Below the pieces are notes generated by a model that was not told where the DNA came from, ran no database searches, and worked only from the letters and a program-made list of their open reading frames with translations. The position numbers were made by a program, and so were the translations under genes. 64,000 nt of DNA, taken from positions 248,001 through 312,000 of the forward strand of contig JBCBIY010000002.1 in assembly GCA_038523925.1 (NCBI GenBank), written 5' to 3'. Of the stretch, positions 28,894 through 37,651 are shown one piece after another. This DNA comes from JBCBWG01 sp038523925. Lineage in GTDB: Bacteria; Pseudomonadota; Alphaproteobacteria; Rhizobiales; Hyphomicrobiaceae. Position 1 is the first letter of the stretch. Every line of letters starts with the position of its first letter.

Positions 28894-29355
28894 ATGGTTG
28901 AAGACGGCAAAAAAGCCCCGGATTTCAAGTTGCCGACAGATGGTGGCGGAGAAGTCAAACTCTCCGCGCTCAAGGGCAAGCCCGTCGTCGTCTACTTCTA
29001 CCCGAAGGACGACACGCCGGGCTGCACGAAAGAGGCGATCGCCTTCACGGAGCTGAAGCCGGAGTTCGCGAAGCTTGGCATCGAAATTATCGGCATCTCG
29101 CCTGACACGGCCGCCAAGCACGACAAGTTCAAGACCAAGCACGACCTCGCCATCACGCTTGCCGCCGACGAAGAAACGAAGGTGGCCGAAAAGTACGGCG
29201 TCTGGGTCGAGAAATCGATGTACGGCAAGACCTACATGGGCGTTGAGCGCTCGACGTTCTTGATCGGCGGCGATGGCAAGGTTGCCCAGTCATGGCGCAA
29301 GGTGAAGGTGCCGGGCCACGCAGAAGCGGTGCTAGAGGCGGCCAAGGCGCTGTGA
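28894..29355 (+). CDS. bcp: peroxiredoxin, BCP/PrxQ family
   Basis: 153-residue thiol peroxidase. The peroxidatic Cys is at about 44 in YPKDDTPGCTKEAIAF. The second Cys of E. coli BCP, five residues later, is absent and no other Cys is present, so this is a 1-Cys form needing an external thiol. The start ATG 28894 (MVEDGKKAPDFKLP) has AAAGG eight bases before it. Its stop overlaps the following gene start (GTGA), indicating coupling. Confidence 0.93.
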   Translation: MVEDGKKAPDFKLPTDGGGEVKLSALKGKPVVVYFYPKDDTPGCTKEAIAFTELKPEFAKLGIEIIGISPDTAAKHDKFKTKHDLAITLAADEETKVAEKYGVWVEKSMYGKTYMGVERSTFLIGGDGKVAQSWRKVKVPGHAEAVLEAAKAL

Positions 29356-30182
29356 CGCCGGCTGACGCCAACACGACGAATGCGCTCGATGCGGCCGCCG
29401 CGGCGATCGTGCGCACACCTGACCTCGACGCCAAGATCGCCCTCGCCCAGCGCACGGCGAAGGCCTGGTTCAAGCGGCACCTGCCCCTGCGCGACGGCCA
29501 CACAAAGCCGGTTCATGCCGACGCGCCCGGACGCCCGGAATTGCCGGAATTGCGCGCCCCGCGCGACATGCCGCGGCGGTCTGCGCGCGGGGCCCGCGGG
29601 CGCTTTGCGCTCCTGCACGCGCTGGCGCACATCGAACTGAGTGCCGTCGACATGACGTGGGATCTGGTTGCACGGTTCGTCGGCCAGCCGATGCCGCGCA
29701 CCTTTTTCGACAATTGGGTGCAGGTCGGCCTGGAAGAAGCCAAGCACTTTGACCTGCTGCGCAAACGGCTCGTCGCGCTCGGCGGCAGCTACGGCGATCT
29801 GCCGGCCCACGATGGGCTTTGGCAGGCGGCAGCGGCGACCGGACATGACCTCGCCGCCCGGCTCGCGATCGTCCCGCTGGTCCTCGAAGCCCGCGGCCTC
29901 GACGTGACGCCGCCGATGATCGAGAAGCTCAAGGCGGCTGATGATCAGCCCTCTGCACAGATCCTCGAGATCATCTACCGCGACGAGAAACGGCATGTCG
30001 CGTTCGGCACGAAATGGTTCCGCTATCTCTGCGAACGGGACGGTCTTGCGCCTGAGCCGCGGTTTCACAGCCTTGTTCGCACGCACTTTAAGGGCGGGCT
30101 GAAGCCGCCGTTTAACGATCGCGCGCGATCCGAGGCCGGGCTGGCGCCAGGGTTCTATAAACCTCTGACGGGGTTGGTCTGA
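29352..30182 (+). CDS. DUF455 ferritin-like protein
   Basis: 276 residues from a GTG at 29352 that overlaps the bcp stop by four bases. Ferritin-like metal ligands are visible: LHALAHIELSAVDMTWDL, GLEEAKHFDLLRKRL, LVLEARGLDVTP and YRDEKRHVAFGTKWF, giving the E-xx-H pattern of a di-iron or similar helical bundle (DUF455 family). The function is unknown. Coupling to a peroxiredoxin suggests a redox or oxidative-stress role, which is inference. Confidence 0.88.
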   Translation: MTPADANTTNALDAAAAAIVRTPDLDAKIALAQRTAKAWFKRHLPLRDGHTKPVHADAPGRPELPELRAPRDMPRRSARGARGRFALLHALAHIELSAVDMTWDLVARFVGQPMPRTFFDNWVQVGLEEAKHFDLLRKRLVALGGSYGDLPAHDGLWQAAAATGHDLAARLAIVPLVLEARGLDVTPPMIEKLKAADDQPSAQILEIIYRDEKRHVAFGTKWFRYLCERDGLAPEPRFHSLVRTHFKGGLKPPFNDRARSEAGLAPGFYKPLTGLV

Positions 30183-30355
30183 CGCCACCGCCCAATTGCC
30201 AGCCGCAACCTGCGCATTGGCAACACCGGGCCACAATCGCAATACTGCCGAGATGTCCTGCCACGCGAGGCCGCCACGCCGTGTTAGACGGATCAGATCA
30301 GCCGGGTCGGTGACAGCCCGCGCTGGCGTGTTTGGTTTGCGTATTGAGGTGCTCG

Positions 30356-30883
30356 ATGTCTTTGGGATTTGGCGTTCGCCGACAGGAAACAAATCCGGCT
30401 GCCGTCGCCACTGGCTTGCCCAACCCGGTCGCCGCACCGCCGCCTGCATCTGCGACACCATCGGCGCCCGCGGTGCCGAGCGCGCCGCCAACACCGCCGG
30501 CACCGCTGACCCAACCGACAACCCCAGCGCAAGGCACTGTCGGCCGCGCGGCGGCGTCTGTGATTGGCGAAGGCCTCCTCATCGTCGGCAACCTCACGTC
30601 GAAGTCGGAAGTCCACATCGACGGAGAGGTCCAGGGCGACATCCGAGGCGCTCAGGTGCTGATCGGCAAGTCCGCCCGGATCAGCGGCAACGTGATTGGC
30701 GATGATGTCGTCGTACGCGGGCACGTCAAAGGCGCAGTGCATGGCCGCCGCGTTGCCGTGCAGGCCTCAGGCCACGTCGAAGGCGATATCCATCACGAAA
30801 CGCTCGCAATCGAGCAGGGCGCGTTCTTCGAAGGCCGCTCGAAGCGATCCCCTGACCCGTTTGCGGGCGTCGGCAGCGCCTAA
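30356..30883 (+). CDS. bactofilin
   Basis: 175-residue polymer-forming cytoskeletal protein. A disordered Pro/Ala-rich N-terminus of about 60 residues is followed by the bactofilin beta-helix domain starting SVIGEGLLIVGNLTSKSEV, with repeating hydrophobic turns HIDGEVQGDIRGAQVLIGKS and GHVKGAVHGRRVAV, and a short tail. Bactofilins form filaments that place cell-wall enzymes, often next to an M23 peptidase gene, which is not seen here. ATG 30356 has GAGG six bases upstream. The frame is open upstream but lacks family likeness. Confidence 0.92.
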   Translation: MSLGFGVRRQETNPAAVATGLPNPVAAPPPASATPSAPAVPSAPPTPPAPLTQPTTPAQGTVGRAAASVIGEGLLIVGNLTSKSEVHIDGEVQGDIRGAQVLIGKSARISGNVIGDDVVVRGHVKGAVHGRRVAVQASGHVEGDIHHETLAIEQGAFFEGRSKRSPDPFAGVGSA

Positions 30884-31012
30884 TTTCGAGCTGGCACCGC
30901 GCACCGGTTAACGTGCCTGGGCGACATTGCATCACCCCACTTGCCGCAGCCGTCCGAAGGCTGCACGATTTGGTGTGTAGCAACGTGAACCCTGGCGCGC
31001 CGAAACCTTTCT

Positions 31013-32137
31013 ATGACACCGGATATTGAAACCATCGTTGTCGGCGCAGGCGTCGTCGGCCTCGCAATCGGCCGCTCACTCGCTGAGCGCGGCCAAGAAG
31101 TGATGGTCCTCGAACGCCACGACCTCATCGGCTCGGAGACGTCGTCGCGGAATAGCGAGGTCATTCACGCTGGCATCTACTATCCAACCGGCAGCCTGCG
31201 CGCTCGCCTCTGTGTCGCGGGCAAGCAGCAGATGTATGCGTTTTGCGCCGAAAACGGCGTCGCTCATGCCGCCTGCGAAAAGCTGATTGTGGCGACCCAC
31301 GAAGATCAGGTGCCGCGGCTTCAAGCGATCCAAGAGAAGGCGGCTGAAAACGGCGTCGCAGATCTCGAACGGCTTTCGGCGAAAGAGGCCGAAGCGCTTG
31401 AGCCAGCCGTCCGCTGTCTCGGCGCGCTAAGATCGCCATCGACCGGCATCGTCGACAGCCACGGCTTCATGGTCGCGCTCGAAGGCCACATCACGTCGCG
31501 CGGCGGACAGGTTGTGTTGTCCACCAATGTCGAGCGCGTCGATCAGGCCGACAACGCGCGCGGTTTCGTCGTGAGCTTTGGCGGCGAGATCGTCACCTGC
31601 GCCAACCTCATCCTGTCGCCCGGCCTTGGCGCGAGCGACCTCTCGCGCACGATGGCTTTTGCAAACGGCTACACCCCGCCGACGACGTACTATGCAAAGG
31701 GTCAGTACTACGCGCTCGCCGGCGCCTCGCCGTTCTCGCGCCACATCTACCCGATGCCGCACGGTGCCTGGCTCGGCCTGCATGCGACTGTCGATCTCGC
31801 GAAGCGGTGCAAGTTCGGGCCGTCGCTCGCCTGGATCGAGGAGATCGACTACGCGTTTGAGCACGGCAAGCTCGCGCAGTTCCTGGACGCGATCCGCGCC
31901 TACTACCCAGACCTGGACGAGAGCCGTCTGCACGCCGACTACACCGGCATCCGGCCGAAGCTCTATCGCGAGGGCGAGCCGGCGCCCGACTTTATTATCC
32001 ATGGCCCGGCTGACCATGGCGCCGACGGCCTGGTCCTCCTCCACGGCATCGAAAGCCCGGGGCTGACCGCGTCACTCGCGATTGGCAATCACGTGGCGGA
32101 TCTTCTCGAAGGCCGCGCCCTCGCCGACGTCGCCTGA
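31013..32137 (+). CDS. FAD-dependent oxidoreductase, L-2-hydroxyglutarate dehydrogenase-like
   Basis: 374-residue DAO-family flavoprotein. The Rossmann motif is VVGAGVVGLAIG at 9-20, followed by SSRNSEVIHAGIYYPTGSLRA, which is diagnostic of the LhgO/L2HGDH group, and a C-terminal GIESPGLTASLAIGNHVADLL FAD contact. The group oxidises L-2-hydroxyglutarate or close 2-hydroxyacids. It stands alone between bactofilin and sco. Confidence 0.88.
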   Translation: MTPDIETIVVGAGVVGLAIGRSLAERGQEVMVLERHDLIGSETSSRNSEVIHAGIYYPTGSLRARLCVAGKQQMYAFCAENGVAHAACEKLIVATHEDQVPRLQAIQEKAAENGVADLERLSAKEAEALEPAVRCLGALRSPSTGIVDSHGFMVALEGHITSRGGQVVLSTNVERVDQADNARGFVVSFGGEIVTCANLILSPGLGASDLSRTMAFANGYTPPTTYYAKGQYYALAGASPFSRHIYPMPHGAWLGLHATVDLAKRCKFGPSLAWIEEIDYAFEHGKLAQFLDAIRAYYPDLDESRLHADYTGIRPKLYREGEPAPDFIIHGPADHGADGLVLLHGIESPGLTASLAIGNHVADLLEGRALADVA

Positions 32138-32281
32138 CGCCCCACCCGCGCCCACGCTCGCCGCCGAACTTTCACACTCGTGGCCACCGCGCGACTTCGC
32201 GCCTCAATTGCGTGTCACGCTTCTCCGCGCGACATCACTGGCCATGCGCATCAGCGCTATCCGCAAGAGAGGTCCCGCCCC

Positions 32282-32887
32282 ATGAAGCTTCTCGGTATTC
32301 TCGCATCAATTATCTTGCTCATCGCCGCCGGTGTCGCCGGCTTGATTTACAACGGCGTGATCAAGTTCGATGAGACCATGTTCTCGCAGGCGTCGATCAA
32401 GTCTTCGGTTGGCGGACCGTTTGAGCTGACCGACCAGAACGGCCAGACGTTTTCGAGCCAGCAGCTCGACGGCAAACCGTTCCTCGTCTTTTTCGGCTTC
32501 ACGCACTGCCCTGACGTGTGCCCGACGACGCTGAACGAAGTCGCCAACCATCTCGACGATGAGAAAGTGAAAGCCTCAGGCCTGCGCGCCGTCTTCATCA
32601 GCGTCGACCCAGAACGCGACAAGCCCGAGCAGATGAAAGACTACGTTGCGAGCTTCAATCCCGAGATCGTCGCGCTGACGGGTACGGAAGAGCAGATCGC
32701 CGACGTCGCAAAGAAGTACCGCGCTTATTACGCAAAGGTTCCGCAGGACGACGACTACACGATGGACCACTCCGCGCTCGTCTATCTGATGGATGCAAAC
32801 GGGCAGTACGCCGGCTCGTTCAATTTCCAGGAAGACGAGAAGTCGCGGACCGCTAAGCTGCACCGCCTCGTCGGTGCGAGTTCTTAA
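32282..32887 (+). CDS. SCO1/SenC-family copper chaperone
   Basis: 201 residues. An N-terminal membrane anchor (LLGILASIILLIAAGVAGLIY) precedes a periplasmic thioredoxin-fold domain. Copper ligands are C76 and C80 in FTHCPDVCPTT and H163 in YTMDHSALVYLM. Sco proteins deliver copper to the CuA site of cytochrome c oxidase. ATG 32282 follows GAGAGG. No oxidase genes are nearby. It ends four bases from the convergent EamA gene. Confidence 0.93.
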   Translation: MKLLGILASIILLIAAGVAGLIYNGVIKFDETMFSQASIKSSVGGPFELTDQNGQTFSSQQLDGKPFLVFFGFTHCPDVCPTTLNEVANHLDDEKVKASGLRAVFISVDPERDKPEQMKDYVASFNPEIVALTGTEEQIADVAKKYRAYYAKVPQDDDYTMDHSALVYLMDANGQYAGSFNFQEDEKSRTAKLHRLVGASS

Positions 32888-32891
32888 CGGG

Positions 32892-33752
32892 TCAGCGCCG
32901 ACCGGCCGCCGGATTGAGGTGCGAGCGCGCGCGGGTGACGAACGTCATTAGCGCGCCGGCTCCCACGATCGTCGCGACGCCTGCCCACGCAATCGCGTCT
33001 GGCCGGTCACCTTGAAGCGTGACGCCCCAGATGATCGCGAACAAAACGTAGGCGTAATCGAAGATCGCAAGCCGCGAGGCCGGCGCGTTCAGGTACGCGA
33101 CGGCTGTGCCGACGCTGCCAATCAGGATGGCGAGCGCAAGCCCACCCATCAGCCAAGCCGCATCAGCGCCAAGCGGCGCCCAGGCCGGCGCAGCGCTCGC
33201 GTCGCGCAGGCTTGAGCCCAGCAGGACCGCCGCCCCGATTGCGATGAACCCGACGTGCAGCAGGCAGGCGAGCGCAAGCGGGTGCACGGCCAGGCACCGC
33301 GCCCGCGTCACGATCATCGCACTTGCGTAGAGGGCTGCGGCGAGCAGCGGCAGCGCGATCGCGAAGCCGAGGCCGTCGCCGGTCGGCCGGGTAATCATGA
33401 GGACGCCTGCAAAGCCGATGGCGATTGCGAACCACCCGGCCCGCGGTAGTGGTTCATTGAGGATGGCGGCTGCGAACACAGCAATGAAGATCGGCAGCGT
33501 GTAGTAGACCGACGCTGCAAGCGAGATCGGTAGCAGGCCGAGCGCGAGATAGTAGGCCGCCCAGTTGCCGACCAGGAGGAGCGTGCGCACGCCACCCCAA
33601 ACGAGGCCGCTTGCCGACAGGCCGGCGAAAGCGCCGCTCGTCCATGCAACAGTCAGCAGGACGGGAAACACGATTAAGGAGCGGACGAGAAAGATCTGTC
33701 CGACCGAAAAGCCGTGCACGTTTGCGCTGATCGCAGCGTCACCGAGAGACAA
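32892..33752 (-). CDS. EamA/DMT-family transporter with unclear start
   Basis: At least 286 residues with about nine to ten helices in two EamA repeats (ASVYYTLPIFIAVFAAAILNE is a typical block). The given start is a TTG inside the first helix. The same frame stays open to a TGA at 33843-33845 and encodes TRTSWAILTLVFSNFALSLGD, a plausible first helix, but contains no ATG, GTG or TTG there, only CTG (33779) and ATC codons. Either a rare start codon or an upstream one-base shift is present. An ATG exists at 33843 in another frame. Substrate unknown. Confidence 0.8.
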   Translation of the reverse strand: MSLGDAAISANVHGFSVGQIFLVRSLIVFPVLLTVAWTSGAFAGLSASGLVWGGVRTLLLVGNWAAYYLALGLLPISLAASVYYTLPIFIAVFAAAILNEPLPRAGWFAIAIGFAGVLMITRPTGDGLGFAIALPLLAAALYASAMIVTRARCLAVHPLALACLLHVGFIAIGAAVLLGSSLRDASAAPAWAPLGADAAWLMGGLALAILIGSVGTAVAYLNAPASRLAIFDYAYVLFAIIWGVTLQGDRPDAIAWAGVATIVGAGALMTFVTRARSHLNPAAGRR

Positions 33753-33931
33753 GGCGAAGTTGGAGAAAACGAGCGTCAGGATTGCCCAGCTCGTGCGGGT
33801 GATGGCTGCGTCCTCCGGTTGACGCGGCGCCGGCTTGCCGCATCAGCCGCGCTCGATCTGATTAGGCGACGATCCCGAACCCGGATGAGCTTCCGATCCG
33901 TTCGCGGTCGCGGGCGCCCGCGGAAGACGCG

Positions 33932-35212
33932 CTAACGGTCGTGGGTGAGGTCGTCTTCAAGACGCTCAGCATATCGCGCCATCGAGTAGCAGATGACGAA
34001 ATAAATCAGTGCGACGAAGACCAATCCCTCGATGTGGAACTTTCGCCATTCAGGGTCGGTCATTGCGGCGTTCACGGAGCCGAGCAGGTCAAACATCGAG
34101 ATGATCGAGACGAGCGAGGTATCTTTGAAGAGCCCGATGAAGGTGTTCATCATCGGCATAATCACAAGCTTCAGCGCCTGCGGCAGGATGATGAAGGTCG
34201 TCTTGTACCAGTAGCTCAGACCGACCGCATCGGCCGCCTCGTACTGACCTTTCGGGATCGCTGCGAGACCGCCGCGAATGACTTCGGCGACGTAGGCGGC
34301 AGAAAAGAAGATGAATCCGATCTGCGCGCGGATGAGCTTATCGGTGTTCACGCCCTCGGGCAGGAACAGAGGGATCATCAGCGACGCCATGAAGAGGATC
34401 GTGATCAGCGGAACGCCGCGGATAAGCTCGATGAAGCCGATGCAGACAGCTCGGATCGCCGGCAGGTCAGATTGGCGTCCAAGCGCAAGCGCGACGGCCA
34501 GTGGAAACGACAGCACGATCCCGACCGTCGCCAGAATAAACGTGAGCGGCAACCCGCCCCAGAGCGACGTGTCGACCGGCGTCAGCAGATCCGGCAAACG
34601 CGGCAACTCGATTGAAGGCAGAACGCCGCCGCCGAAAACGCCATCGAGCGCCCAGACCACGGTTGGTACGAAGACGGCGATGACGATTGCGCCAACCACA
34701 CTTGCGATCAGCGAGGTCGAGAGACCCGCGATGAGCATGACGCCGGCTGCGAGAAACGGAAGCTGCAGGTAGGACAGGCTGCCGCCCATCAAGATCAGGA
34801 TCGCGGGAATTCCGAAAGCCCAGGCGATGCCGAGGGCGCGGCCCCATCGGTTTGGGTTGATCGACCAGCCGATGAGGCCGATGAGCACGACCATCGCAAC
34901 AACGGACCGCCATTGTTCGCCGAACGGATATCGGCCGAACATCATCACCCGCCACTTCTCGTTGATCATCCCCCAGCAGGCGCCATCGGCCCCGCGGCAA
35001 GCCGCCGAGTCGATCTGCCAGATCGCGTCAAAGAACGCCCAGTTGAAGAAGCCCGGGATCACGTACGCGAGGAACGCGATGATCGCGATCGTCGTGACCG
35101 TATTGCCGACGGAATTGAAGAGGTTCCCGGTCAGCCAGCCGATCGGCCCGGTTTGGCGGATCGGGGGCGGACGCGGACCCGAGATGGTGGTGGCGGCGAC
35201 GTTATCGGGCAT
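33932..35212 (-). CDS. aapM: general L-amino acid ABC transporter permease AapM
   Basis: 426-residue HisMQ-type permease of the polar amino-acid family. It has many helices and the EAA loop GQYEAADAVGLSYWYKTTFIILPQALKLVIMP. The long N-terminal half with a Trp/Cys-containing periplasmic loop (AACRGADGACWGM) is typical of AapM. It starts four bases after aapQ and is the last gene of the operon. With AapQ it forms the membrane channel for broad amino-acid uptake. Confidence 0.93.
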   Translation of the reverse strand: MPDNVAATTISGPRPPPIRQTGPIGWLTGNLFNSVGNTVTTIAIIAFLAYVIPGFFNWAFFDAIWQIDSAACRGADGACWGMINEKWRVMMFGRYPFGEQWRSVVAMVVLIGLIGWSINPNRWGRALGIAWAFGIPAILILMGGSLSYLQLPFLAAGVMLIAGLSTSLIASVVGAIVIAVFVPTVVWALDGVFGGGVLPSIELPRLPDLLTPVDTSLWGGLPLTFILATVGIVLSFPLAVALALGRQSDLPAIRAVCIGFIELIRGVPLITILFMASLMIPLFLPEGVNTDKLIRAQIGFIFFSAAYVAEVIRGGLAAIPKGQYEAADAVGLSYWYKTTFIILPQALKLVIMPMMNTFIGLFKDTSLVSIISMFDLLGSVNAAMTDPEWRKFHIEGLVFVALIYFVICYSMARYAERLEDDLTHDR

Positions 35213-35215
35213 CGA

Positions 35216-36439
35216 TCAGCGCTCCACCAATTGAATGCTGGCGTTGTAGATATTCATGATCAGAGACGTCAGCAGGCTAAGCGTCAGATAGACGAGCATC
35301 ATGATCAGAATGGCTTCGGGCGCCTGACCCGTCTGATTGAGCGTCGTATTGCCGATGTTGACGAGGTCCGGATAGCCGATGGCGACGGCGAGCGACGAGT
35401 TCTTCGTCAGGTTCAGATACTGGCTCGTCGTCGGCGGGATGATCACGCGGAGCGCCTGCGGCAGGATCACCTGGCGCATGATGACGCCCTCGCGCAGGCC
35501 AATCGCTCGGGCAGCTTCCGTCTGGCCCTTAGGGATTGCGAGGATGCCGGCGCGCACGATCTGCGCAATGAAGGCTGACGTGTAGACAGCAAGGCCGAGC
35601 AGAAGGGCGAGGAATTCAGGGCTGAGGTTTGCACCACCTGAAAGCCTGAAGCGGTTCGGCGATGGCGAGTTCCATTCCCATGGCGCGCCGATCGCAAGCC
35701 AGCCCGCAAGCGGCAACAGCACGACGAGGCCGGCCGTGATCAGCCCCACGGGAAGCGTCTGGCCGGTCTCAGCCTGGCGCCGCTTCGACATCTGCGAGAC
35801 GACCCAGCCGGCAACGAGCGCGGCGATGAGGCCGCCCCAGATGACGAGCCAGAACCGCCAGTCGGTCGCGGCTGGATAGTAGACGCCTGAGTTGGTGATG
35901 TAGATGTCGCCGATGAGCGGCGCGACGGTGCCGTCCGGGTTCGAGCGCGGCTGCGCGCTTTGTGTAAAGCGGTCGTTCAACAGCAACAGCCACCAGAAGA
36001 TGAGCTGCAGCAGCACCGGGATGTTGCGAAGGACGTGGATGTAGACGCCGGTGAGCTGGCGGACGAGCCAGTTCTTCGACAGCGACGCAATGCCGATGAA
36101 CACACCGAGGATCGTGGCGAGGATAATGCCAAGCGCGGACACCTGCAGCGTGTTGAGGAGCCCGACAACGAACGCGCGGAAATAGGTCGATGACGGTGAG
36201 TATTCGATCAGCGTCTCGCCGATCGCAAAGCCTGCCTCGCGCGTCAGGAAGTCGAAGCCGGTCTGAATATTCCGGTTTTCGAGATTGAAGATCATGTTGG
36301 CGTAGAGCCAGTAGCCCGTGCCGAACACGACCGTGAGAACCACGACCTGCCAGATAACACCCTGCACTTCTTTGTCGTAGAAGCTGCGGGTTCGCTTCGG
36401 GCGCCCGCGTTGCCTGGTGCCGATTGCGCTGTCTGCCAT
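35216..36439 (-). CDS. aapQ: general L-amino acid ABC transporter permease AapQ
   Basis: 407-residue HisMQ-type permease. An N-terminal helix (VIWQVVVLTVVFGTGYWLY), YFRAFVVGLLNTLQVSALGIILA and the EAA loop KGQTEAARAIGLREGVIMRQVILPQALRV are visible. It lies 117 bases after aapJ, with a GC-rich hairpin between them, and four bases before aapM. Confidence 0.94.
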   Translation of the reverse strand: MADSAIGTRQRGRPKRTRSFYDKEVQGVIWQVVVLTVVFGTGYWLYANMIFNLENRNIQTGFDFLTREAGFAIGETLIEYSPSSTYFRAFVVGLLNTLQVSALGIILATILGVFIGIASLSKNWLVRQLTGVYIHVLRNIPVLLQLIFWWLLLLNDRFTQSAQPRSNPDGTVAPLIGDIYITNSGVYYPAATDWRFWLVIWGGLIAALVAGWVVSQMSKRRQAETGQTLPVGLITAGLVVLLPLAGWLAIGAPWEWNSPSPNRFRLSGGANLSPEFLALLLGLAVYTSAFIAQIVRAGILAIPKGQTEAARAIGLREGVIMRQVILPQALRVIIPPTTSQYLNLTKNSSLAVAIGYPDLVNIGNTTLNQTGQAPEAILIMMLVYLTLSLLTSLIMNIYNASIQLVER

Positions 36440-36518
36440 GCCCGTGTCCCTGATTGCCTCAGGCTGTCCTAGTCAGCCACCCGCGGATCGCCCGAGCCTC
36501 GGGGGCCAGATGCAAGAA

Positions 36519-36539
36519 GGGCCGCGACTGGCGCGGCCC
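36519..36539 (-). terminator. hairpin between aapJ and aapQ, possible attenuator or mRNA stabiliser
   Basis: Perfect 8-bp stem, GGGCCGCG and CGCGGCCC around a five-base loop, in the aapJ-aapQ gap. On the transcribed strand it is followed by TTCTTG rather than a long U-run, so full termination is unlikely. Such hairpins after binding-protein genes commonly keep that mRNA segment at higher levels than the permease part. Confidence 0.55.
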
Positions 36540-36556
36540 CTCTGCGAGTTTGGTGC

Positions 36557-37582
36557 TTAGCGCACTGGCGCGGCGTACATGATGCCGCCGTTGTTCCAGA
36601 GGTTGTTGAGACCGCGTGGCAGGCCGAGCGGTTCAATGTTGCGCGTCCAGATCTCGCCGTAGTTGCCGACTGCGGAAATCGCACGCAGCGCCCACTGCTC
36701 GTCGAGGCCGAGGTTCTTGCCCATGCCAGGCGTCGCACCCAGCAGACGCTGAACGCCCGGGTTCTTCGACGACTTGGCCATCTCAGCGGCATTCTCAGCC
36801 GTGACGCCATACTCTTCAGCTTCGATCAGAGCATTGAGCGTCCACTTGACCACATCGAAGAACTGGTCGTCGCCGTGACGGACGACGGGGCCCAGCGGCT
36901 CCTTCGAGACGATCTCAGGCAGGATGACGTAGTTGTCGCTCTCACCCTTCGGCGCGTCGTTCTTGCGGATCGATGCGAGGCCGGATGCGTCCGTCGTGTA
37001 GACATCGCAGCGGCCGGAGAAGAAGGCTGCGTTGACGTCCTGCAGCTTCTCGATGACGACCGGCTTGAACGTCATGTTGTTCGCGCGGAAGTAGTCAGCG
37101 AGGTTGAGCTCGGTTGTCGTGCCCGGCTGAACGCAGACGGTTGCACCGTCGAGTTCCTTGGCTGACGAGACGCCGAGTTTCTTCGGCACCATGAAGCCCT
37201 GGCCGTCGTAGTAGCTGACGCCGGCGAAGTTCAGGCCGAGTGACGTGTCACGCGTGAGCGTCCATGTCGTGTTGCGCGACAGGATGTCGATCTCGCCCGA
37301 CTGCAGAGCCGTAAAGCGCTGCTGCGCCGTCAGCGGCACGTACTTGACCTTCTCAGCATCGCCGAGCAGTGCGGCGGCGACGGCCTTACAGACGTCGACG
37401 TCGAGGCCGGTGTACTTGCCCTGGCTATCCGGCAGAGCAAACCCGCCGAGGCCGGTGTTGACGCCGCAGACAAGCTCGCCGCGCTTCTTGACGGCGTCCA
37501 GTGCTTCGCCAGCAAACGCGGCGGAAGCGGAACCAGCGACCGCGACGGCTGTAGCGAGCGCAAGTTTCAAAGTTGATTTCAT
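36557..37582 (-). CDS. aapJ: general L-amino acid-binding protein AapJ
   Basis: 341-residue periplasmic binding protein (SBP_bac_3 fold). A Sec signal of about 24 residues (LKLALATAVAVAGSASAAFA) is followed by the mature N-terminus EALDAVKKRGELVCGVNTGLGGFA. RNTTWTLTRDTSLGLNF and CVQPGTTTELNLADYF are typical AapJ/BztA blocks. It lies 69 bases downstream of aapP rather than first in the operon. Confidence 0.95.
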   Translation of the reverse strand: MKSTLKLALATAVAVAGSASAAFAGEALDAVKKRGELVCGVNTGLGGFALPDSQGKYTGLDVDVCKAVAAALLGDAEKVKYVPLTAQQRFTALQSGEIDILSRNTTWTLTRDTSLGLNFAGVSYYDGQGFMVPKKLGVSSAKELDGATVCVQPGTTTELNLADYFRANNMTFKPVVIEKLQDVNAAFFSGRCDVYTTDASGLASIRKNDAPKGESDNYVILPEIVSKEPLGPVVRHGDDQFFDVVKWTLNALIEAEEYGVTAENAAEMAKSSKNPGVQRLLGATPGMGKNLGLDEQWALRAISAVGNYGEIWTRNIEPLGLPRGLNNLWNNGGIMYAAPVR

Positions 37583-37651
37583 GTGTGTCGATACTCCCTG
37601 TTTTCGACGTGGCTGATTGATGGGCCGGCGTTCACGCGCCAGGCGGCCCGG

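Noticed and set aside
29232..30521. 429-codon minus-strand frame over DUF455
   Set aside because: Antisense to a gene with visible metal-ligand motifs and no ribosome site.
30946..30964. GCAGCC/GGCTGC hairpin after the bactofilin gene as a terminator
   Set aside because: Stem of only six base pairs and no U-run; too weak to call.
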